NCBI RefSeq assembly: GCF_016907365.1
Contig: NZ_JAFBBV010000001.1
Location: 4,092,001-4,156,000 of the forward strand
DNA from: Oerskovia paurometabola
GTDB lineage: Bacteria > Actinomycetota > Actinomycetes > Actinomycetales > Cellulomonadaceae
Direction: 5' to 3'
DNA length: 64,000 nucleotides
How positions within the stretch are numbered: position 1 is the first letter of the stretch; each line of letters opens with the position of its first letter. The position numbers and the translations under genes are program-made. Below the pieces are notes generated by a model. It searched no databases. It was not told where the DNA came from and saw only the letters and a list, made by a program, of their open reading frames with translations. Below, piece after piece: positions 59,021 to 64,000 of this stretch.

Positions 59021-60058
59021 GGGGCTGGTGCTGACCCGCAGCGTCAGGCCGGGGTGGGGCCGGTCGACCGTCCAGCGCAGTGCCAGGAACGTCGCGGCCG
59101 CGACCAGCAGCAGGACGGCGACGTCCACGCGCTCGTACCCGTAGAAGGGGTAGGTGCGCGACCCGAAGATCCCCACGCGTCCGATCATGAACGCCGCGAA
59201 GATCCCACCGAGCAACGGCACCGCGTCGCGCGTCGCCGGGATCACCACGAGCACGACCAGCCCCACGACCACCGGCACGACGATCGTGCCCGTCGTGAGA
59301 TGCCAGAACGGTGAGACGTATCGCCACGACGGCCCGGCCCCCGTGAACTCGCCCCAGGTCAGCGCGGCGAGCAGCGCGGCGATACCGGCTGGAGCGATGC
59401 CCCAGCGCCACCCGTACGGCCGTTCGCCCGTCCGGGTCCGTTCGACCAGGGCGAGCGCGAACGCCGCCATGCCCACGACCCACACGGCCTCGACATAGGC
59501 CGCCTGCAACGCGTCCTGCCAGATCATCACACCCAGCGCGACCGTCGAGACGACGGTTCCCGCGACGACGAGGGTCCGGCCGGTACGGACGAGACCGCAC
59601 AGCACCAGGACGAGGCCCGCCCCCCACAGGACCCACCCCGGCGCGAACGGGTGGCTGGACACGGCGAGCCACGGGCCGCGGTATTCGAACGTGACGGCGG
59701 CCGCCACGAAGGTCTTGGCGGCCGGAACCATCAGCAGGAGCGGCAGCACGAGCACGAGGAACGTCGCGGCCGATCGTCGGCGGCCCGGGGTCGGTCCGAG
59801 CGGGACGACCACCCACTCGCGCACCGCGGCCAGCACCAGGTCGCGGCGCTCGGCCGACGACGGACGCGACTGCCCGGGGCGCGCACCGTCGAGCAGGTGC
59901 CCGAGCATCTCGGCCTCGTGCTCGCGGCGGTAGGCGAACGGGAAGAGTCGCACGAGGCGGCGGTAGTCGCGGACGAGCACGGGCGCGACGGGCAGCACGG
60001 GCACGACGGGCAGAGCCTCGTCGGCGGATCCCGTCTGCTGCGGGCCGTCGGCGGTCAT
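59009..60058 (-). CDS. Multi-pass membrane protein controlled with PadR
   Basis: 349 residues. A cytoplasmic N-terminus with a helical DUF-like part (LVRDYRRLVRLFPFAYRREH) that is typical of proteins paired with PadR regulators, then seven to eight membrane helices. No transporter or enzyme motif. Its last codons (PAEK then TGA) are part of the type B palindrome. ATG at 60058 overlaps the PadR stop. Confidence 0.8.
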   Translation of the reverse strand: MTADGPQQTGSADEALPVVPVLPVAPVLVRDYRRLVRLFPFAYRREHEAEMLGHLLDGARPGQSRPSSAERRDLVLAAVREWVVVPLGPTPGRRRSAATFLVLVLPLLLMVPAAKTFVAAAVTFEYRGPWLAVSSHPFAPGWVLWGAGLVLVLCGLVRTGRTLVVAGTVVSTVALGVMIWQDALQAAYVEAVWVVGMAAFALALVERTRTGERPYGWRWGIAPAGIAALLAALTWGEFTGAGPSWRYVSPFWHLTTGTIVVPVVVGLVVLVVIPATRDAVPLLGGIFAAFMIGRVGIFGSRTYPFYGYERVDVAVLLLVAAATFLALRWTVDRPHPGLTLRVSTSPAEK

Positions 60059-60450
60059 GCGGGCACCGGCCCGGCACCCAGGCCCGACGGCGCCGCTCCG
60101 GTCGAGCGACCGGGCGCGCTCGCGAGCGACTCGCGGGCGGCCAGTCGTGCGAGGGCGCGTCGTGCGTGCGCCTCGGCCCGGTGCGCCTCGGCCTCGAGCC
60201 GCACGCCGCCCTCGGCCGTGAGCCGGTAGTACCGGCGCAGTCGCGAGTCGACGACCTGTTCGTGGTCGACCTCGACGAGACCCGCCGCGACGAGCCGGTC
60301 GATCGCGCCGTAGAGGGTGCCGACGCGCAGCGTGATGCGACCGTCCGAGCTGGCCTCGACGTCCTTGGCGATGCCGTAGCCGTGCAGCGGGCCGGCAGCG
60401 AGCGCCGACAGGATGAGGAACGCCGGTTCCTGGAGAGGTTTGGATGCCAT
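60055..60450 (-). CDS. PadR-family transcriptional regulator
   Basis: 131 residues. PadR winged helix: LQEPAFLILSALAAGPLHGY, RVGTLYGAIDRLVAAGLVEV, RLRRYYRLTAEGGVRLEAEA, followed by a helical tail with an Ala/Gly/Pro-rich end. ATG at 60450 chosen by family alignment; ATG 60462 is also in frame. It probably represses its own two-gene operon with the membrane protein. The unit is bracketed by type B palindromes. Confidence 0.9.
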   Translation of the reverse strand: MASKPLQEPAFLILSALAAGPLHGYGIAKDVEASSDGRITLRVGTLYGAIDRLVAAGLVEVDHEQVVDSRLRRYYRLTAEGGVRLEAEAHRAEAHARRALARLAARESLASAPGRSTGAAPSGLGAGPVPA

Positions 60451-60509
60451 GCTGAGGAACATACTCTCGTCACGAACCTATGAACAGCGACACTCCGATG
60501 GCGCCGAGC

Positions 60510-60569
60510 GCCGAGAAGTGAGCAGACGCCCCCGATCCCGTCGGATCAGGGGCGTCTGTTCACGTCTCG
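60510..60569. repeat. Long palindrome, type B copy 2
   Basis: Arms 60510-60538 and 60543-60569 pair with several mismatches, edge GCCGAGAAGTGAGCAGACG. Same length and loop position as the copy at 58959-59020. It lies in a divergent promoter region (between PadR and the GH10-like gene), where a terminator is not expected. Confidence 0.8.
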
Positions 60570-60593
60570 ACACAGGCTCACGCGGCAGATTCC

Positions 60594-60617
60594 TTCACAA
60601 TCAAGCGGAACTGTGAA
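60594..60617. promoter_or_regulatory. Possible operator before the GH10-like gene
   Basis: TTCACA and TGTGAA form 6-bp arms with a 12-base spacer, about 45 bases before the start at 60661. Binding protein unknown. Confidence 0.35.
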
Positions 60618-60660
60618 ATTCTCTTCCATGCATCGGACCCGTACCAACGGAGGCATGGAC

Positions 60661-62325
60661 ATGACGCACCACCCGAGCGACCCCACCGCGGTCGCCCCCG
60701 CTCCCACCACCCCCTCGCCCGAGACCCCGGGCCTCGGCCGCCGCGGTTTCCTCACGCTCGCGACCGCTGGCGTCGCGGCCAGCACGCTGAGCGTGACGAT
60801 CGGCTCCTTCTCCCCCGCCGCGGCGGCGCCCGCCCCTGCGACGGGAGCGGCGCCGTCGGGCCCCGTGCCGCGCAAGCGCGAGCTGCGCGCCATGTGGATC
60901 TCGAGCGTCGTCAACATCGACTGGCCCTCGGCCCCCGGGCTGAGCGCCGAGCAGCAGAAGGCCGAGTACCTGCACTGGCTCGACGTCGCCGAGCAGTACC
61001 GGCTCAACGCCGTGTTCGTGCAGGTCAGGCCGACGGCCGACGCGTTCTGGCCCAGCCCCTACGAACCGTGGTCGCAGTACCTCACGGGCACCCAGGGCAA
61101 GGACCCCGGCTACGACCCGCTCGCGTTCGTCGTCGAGGAGTCGCACAAGCGCAACATCGAGATCCACGCCTGGTACAACCCGTACCGCGTCTCGATGCAG
61201 GCAGACCCTGCCCAGCTCGTCCCCGAGCACCCCGCCCGCCAGCACCCTGAGTGGGTATGGGCCTACGGCGGCAAGCTCTACTTCGACCCGGGCCTGCCCG
61301 AGGCCCAGGAGCACATCCAGCGCGCGATCCTCCACTCGGTCGAGAACTACGACCTCGACGGCGTGCACTTCGACGACTACTTCTACCCCTACGCGGTCGC
61401 GGGGCAGACCATCCCCGACGCGCACACCTATGCGACGCACGGCACGGGTTTCGCGACGGTCGAGGAGTGGCGCCGCCACAACGTCGACACGTTCGTGCAG
61501 TCCATCTCGCAGCGCATCAAGCAGGTCAAGCCGTGGGTCAAGTTCGGGATCAGCCCGTTCGGGATCTGGCGCAACGCCTCGACCGACCCGCGGGGCTCGG
61601 CGACCAGCGGCTCGCAGTCGTACGACATGCAGTTCGCCGACACGCGCAAGTGGGTCACCGAGGGGTGGCTCGACTACATCAACCCGCAGATCTACTGGCA
61701 GATCGGTCTCGCGGTCGCGGACTACGCGAAGCTCGTGCCGTGGTGGGCCGAGGTCGCGGCGCAGTCCGGCACGCAGCTCTTCGTCGGCGAGGCGCTCTAC
61801 AAGGTCACGTCGGGCGTCTTCACCGACCCCGCCGAGATGTCGAACCACCTGACGTTCAGCCAGCAGGTCGACGCCGAGGTCGGCCCCGTGCTCGGGAACG
61901 TCTACTTCTCGGCCAAGCACGTGCCCGCCGACCCGCAGGGCTCCATGAGCCGCGTGCTCGAGGACCACTACCGCCACCCCGCGCTCGTGCCCGCCTCCCC
62001 CAGGCTGCCCGCGCAGCCGCTGCGCACCCCCGTGCTCGCATGGGCCGGGTGGCGCGACGACGGCGTCCGCGTCCACTGGACCGACGCCGGGGGCCGCCGC
62101 TTCCCCGCGACCTCGTTCGCGATCTACCGCGTCGACGGATGGGTCAAGAAGGTCGACGTCGAGAACCCCGCGCACCTGGTCGCGACGCAGCGCGCCGAGG
62201 GGCGGATCCTGCAGGACTACCTCGACGAGACCGCGCTGCGCGGCAAGAAGTACACCTACGTGGTCACGGCGCTCGACCGGCTGTGGAACGAGTCGCGGCC
62301 GAGCGAGGTCCGCTGGTCGGTCTGA
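60661..62325 (+). CDS. Tat-secreted glycosyl hydrolase-like protein (GHL10/DUF187 family)
   Basis: 554 residues. Twin-arginine signal peptide GRRGFLTLATAGVAASTLSV and ASFSPAAAA-type cleavage region, then a GH10-like TIM barrel (REL RAMWISSVVNIDWPSAPG; NAVFVQVRPTADAFWPSPYE; EIHAWYNPYRVSM; YDLDGVHFDDYFYPY with likely catalytic acids) and a C-terminal fibronectin-like region (VHWTDAGGRRFPATSFAIYR). Family members hydrolyse glycans; YngK/DigH-type homologues act on peptidoglycan. ATG at 60661 has GGAGG seven bases upstream. Confidence 0.88.
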   Translation: MTHHPSDPTAVAPAPTTPSPETPGLGRRGFLTLATAGVAASTLSVTIGSFSPAAAAPAPATGAAPSGPVPRKRELRAMWISSVVNIDWPSAPGLSAEQQKAEYLHWLDVAEQYRLNAVFVQVRPTADAFWPSPYEPWSQYLTGTQGKDPGYDPLAFVVEESHKRNIEIHAWYNPYRVSMQADPAQLVPEHPARQHPEWVWAYGGKLYFDPGLPEAQEHIQRAILHSVENYDLDGVHFDDYFYPYAVAGQTIPDAHTYATHGTGFATVEEWRRHNVDTFVQSISQRIKQVKPWVKFGISPFGIWRNASTDPRGSATSGSQSYDMQFADTRKWVTEGWLDYINPQIYWQIGLAVADYAKLVPWWAEVAAQSGTQLFVGEALYKVTSGVFTDPAEMSNHLTFSQQVDAEVGPVLGNVYFSAKHVPADPQGSMSRVLEDHYRHPALVPASPRLPAQPLRTPVLAWAGWRDDGVRVHWTDAGGRRFPATSFAIYRVDGWVKKVDVENPAHLVATQRAEGRILQDYLDETALRGKKYTYVVTALDRLWNESRPSEVRWSV

Positions 62326-62344
62326 CCCTGACGTCCCGCTCCAC

Positions 62345-62377
62345 GATGCCGAGGGAGCACGGTGCTCCCTCGGCATC
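62345..62377. repeat. Palindrome between GH10-like and FAD oxidase genes
   Basis: Perfect 16-bp arms (62345-62360 and 62362-62377) around one base; edge GATGCCGAG/CTCGGCATC. Between convergent stop codons, so a terminator role is possible; it shares the GCCGAG edge with others in the window. Confidence 0.75.
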
Positions 62378-62395
62378 GGGGCGGGTCACGCCGCC

Positions 62396-63763
62396 TCAGG
62401 CGGGCAGCGCGAACCTCCCGTCGGGGTCGAGCTCGCGGCGCACGGTCGCCAGGTGCGCCTGGTCCGCCGGGGACCACAGGTCGATCGGCGCGGCCTCGCT
62501 GATCGCGCCGGCGAAGTTCGCCTGGGTGCGCCCGAGCGACCAGGGCTGCGCCGCCTCGAGCAGGCCGTTGATCGCTGCCGGGACGGCCGTCTCGAAGAGC
62601 TCGGGGACGGGGAGCCCGATCGTGAAGAGCGCGAACGCGGCGTCGCGCCCCGTGACCGAGTCGGCGCCGTGCGACCCGTCGGCGAGCGCCCCGCCGAGCT
62701 GGCGGATCTCGGTCATCATGAGCGGGGCCTGCGACTGCGGCCCCGCGACCGCGAGCACGGCCTCGGCGGTCTGCGGCCCGAACGTGTGCAGCAGGGTGGA
62801 CCCGTCGAGGATCGGCATGGGGTCGGTCGGGTCGGCGTGCACTCCCCCGATCGCCGCGTATGGGATCTCGGCGATCGAGTCCAGGAGGATCGGCACCGCG
62901 GTGCGCAAGGGCGCGATGGCCCGCTCGACCTCGGCCAGAGGCCGGGTCGAGGCGACGCGGAGGTTCGCCACGTACTGGCCGCGCAGCGGCTCAGGCAGGA
63001 AGTCGAGCGGAGGCAGGCGCAGCAGCGCGATGGACGTCGTGATGTCCGACGGCGCGCTCTGGACCCAGTCGGCGTAGGTCCGGAAGAGCGTCGCGGCGTC
63101 GTCCCCGAGGGCGAAGAAGCTCCCGCCGGTGACGGTCTCGAGGTTCAGCAGGCGCACCGTCACCGAGGTCACGACGCCCAGCCCCCACTTGCCGCCACGC
63201 AGCGCCCGCAGGATCTCGGGGTGGTGCTCGTCGTCGACGTGGAGCAGGGAGCCGTCGCCCGTGACGAGGTCGGCCGCGACGAGGTAGTTCGACCCGAAAC
63301 CGACCTCGCGCGCGAGCGGCCCGATCCCGCCGCCGAGGAGGAATCCGACGGCTCCCACGTCGGGGGACGACCCCGTGACGGCCGCGAGACCGAGCGGCGT
63401 GACGGCGTCGAGCACGTCCCTCCATCTCGATCCTGCGGCGATGCGGGCCGTGCGCGCCGGCTCGTCGACCTCGACTCCGGTCAGGCCTGCGGTGCTCAGG
63501 GCGATACCGCCGTCGATCCCGCGCGCGAAGCCGTGACCCGTGCTGAAGACGGTCACCGGCAGGCCGAAGCGCTGGGCGGTGCGGACGGTCGCCTGGACGT
63601 CGTCGGCGGACGTGGCGTGGACGACGTAGTCGGGGCGGTGCTCGACCGCGACGTTCATCCCGGAGAGCCGGGCGTCGGGGTCGGTGCCGGCGAGGACCCG
63701 GCCGGTCACGCCCTGTGCGAGCGCGGCGAGCACGACGTCCTGCGTGGTCTCGTGGGCAGTCAT
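62396..63763 (-). CDS. FAD-linked oxidoreductase (berberine-bridge type)
   Basis: 455 residues. FAD-binding type 4 domain: PDYVVHATSADDVQATVRTA, VFSTGHGFARGIDGGIALST (His for covalent FAD possible), LGGGIGPLAREVGFGSNYLV; C-terminal BBE end RRELDPDGRFALPA. The second (Cys) flavin link of bicovalent members is not visible. No signal peptide. ATG at 63763 behind GAGAGGG. A CebR-like operator lies 56 bases upstream, so oligosaccharide oxidation is a possible role. Confidence 0.85.
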   Translation of the reverse strand: MTAHETTQDVVLAALAQGVTGRVLAGTDPDARLSGMNVAVEHRPDYVVHATSADDVQATVRTAQRFGLPVTVFSTGHGFARGIDGGIALSTAGLTGVEVDEPARTARIAAGSRWRDVLDAVTPLGLAAVTGSSPDVGAVGFLLGGGIGPLAREVGFGSNYLVAADLVTGDGSLLHVDDEHHPEILRALRGGKWGLGVVTSVTVRLLNLETVTGGSFFALGDDAATLFRTYADWVQSAPSDITTSIALLRLPPLDFLPEPLRGQYVANLRVASTRPLAEVERAIAPLRTAVPILLDSIAEIPYAAIGGVHADPTDPMPILDGSTLLHTFGPQTAEAVLAVAGPQSQAPLMMTEIRQLGGALADGSHGADSVTGRDAAFALFTIGLPVPELFETAVPAAINGLLEAAQPWSLGRTQANFAGAISEAAPIDLWSPADQAHLATVRRELDPDGRFALPA

Positions 63764-63818
63764 GGAAGTCCCTCTCGGACGATGGGAGCGCGGAGCAGCG
63801 CTACCCCAGAGAGAGGGT

Positions 63819-63832
63819 TGGGAGCGCTCCCG
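63819..63832. promoter_or_regulatory. CebR/CelR-like operator before the FAD oxidase
   Basis: TGGGAGCGCTCCCG is the LacI-family cellulose-utilisation operator (TGGGAGCGCTCCCA) with one terminal mismatch. Located 56 bases before the ATG. Confidence 0.7.
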
Positions 63833-63835
63833 GTG

Positions 63836-63922
63836 ACATGTCCGCCGAGGGTGACGGAAATGTCCGCCGAGGGTGACGCCCGCCTGCGCCCAGGGTGCCC
63901 GAAACGTCCGCCGACGGTGACG
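63836..63922. repeat. Three imperfect direct repeats upstream of the FAD oxidase
   Basis: The unit A(C/T)GTCCGCCGAGGGTGACG occurs at about 63838-63856, 63859-63877 and, with one change (CGACGG), 63905-63922. The first two are 21 bp apart. A fourth weaker GGTGACC pair follows at 63938-63957. Non-coding; may be a further operator set or simple repeat. Confidence 0.55.
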
Positions 63923-64000
63923 CTCCCCCGCGCCCACGGTGACCGCGCGCACGGTGACCCCGCGCGCCATGATGAGCGAGGGCGCGCCGCACGCCCCGGA

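Noticed and set aside
63838-63922. Direct repeats as a CRISPR array
   Set aside because: Spacers are 2-27 bases and uneven, repeats are degenerate and no cas gene is present.
63969-64000. Possible gene start (ATGATGAGCGAG) running off the right edge
   Set aside because: No ribosome site and only ten codons visible; cannot be supported.

Overview
The window is very GC-rich with strong G/C third-position bias, GTG starts are common, and regulators and operators are of actinobacterial type (DasR, GlnR/NnaR, CebR-like, SoxR [2Fe-2S]). The best guess is a Micrococcales actinobacterium near Cellulomonadaceae/Promicromonosporaceae (Cellulomonas, Oerskovia or Cellulosimicrobium type). That placement is inference from content, not a database match. 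No rRNA, tRNA, CRISPR array, phage module or intact insertion sequence was seen. The region reads as ordinary chromosome.

Layout. (1) 0-8 kb: HdeD-like membrane protein, a TIM-barrel sugar-phosphate isomerase-like gene, then a sugar PTS locus of N-acetylglucosamine type: ptsH, ptsI, a stand-alone EIIC, a DasR-type GntR regulator, two tandem EIIB genes and EIIA. Three DasR-type operators (dre) sit before ptsH and between EIIC and dasR. A 52-residue HPr-like fragment lacking the phosphorylated His precedes ptsH. (2) 7.9-17.9 kb: small secreted protein, thioredoxin-NHL protein, an S1-like intracellular serine peptidase with a small paralogue of its N-terminal domain, PH-domain protein, YbaK deacylase, WYL regulator divergent from an alpha/beta hydrolase, S9 peptidase, lipoprotein. 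(3) 18-24 kb: an aminophosphonate-type locus: phosphonatase-like HAD, GntR regulator, FAD amine oxidase-like enzyme and a phnDCE-type ABC importer, with a GntR palindrome between the divergent arms. (4) 24-33 kb: AbiEi/nuclease-fold orphan gene, CopD-CtaG fusion, MoxR/DUF58/VWA/TPR five-to-six-gene operon. (5) 33-47.4 kb: SoxR with a divergent MFS exporter, then a complete nitrate assimilation island: narK, nasA, nasB-like, nirBD, cobA, nnaR-like hemD, cbiX. Two GlnR-box arrays with the expected 22-bp period lie before narK and nirB. (6) 47.7-55.5 kb: Cys-rich small protein, frameshifted lipoprotein, 2-oxoacid dehydrogenase E1alpha/E1beta/E2 operon behind an operator array, aminotransferase, small membrane proteins, tyrosine phosphatase. 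(7) 55.5-64 kb: WXG100-like protein plus alpha/beta hydrolase, purB, PadR with a membrane protein, Tat-secreted GH10-like hydrolase, and an FAD-linked oxidase behind a CebR-like operator.

How the parts work together. The PTS locus would import and phosphorylate an amino sugar and is autoregulated through DasR. The nitrate island imports nitrate, reduces it to ammonium, and makes the siroheme that NirB needs, under nitrogen control. The phosphonate locus would import a phosphonate, oxidise its amine and cleave the C-P bond.

The most unusual structural feature is a set of long, near-perfect palindromes scattered between genes, many with a GCCGAG/CTCGGC edge. Some occur as sequence-matched pairs on either side of a single gene or operon, and two of them supply the stop codon (and a few C-terminal residues) of the gene they abut.
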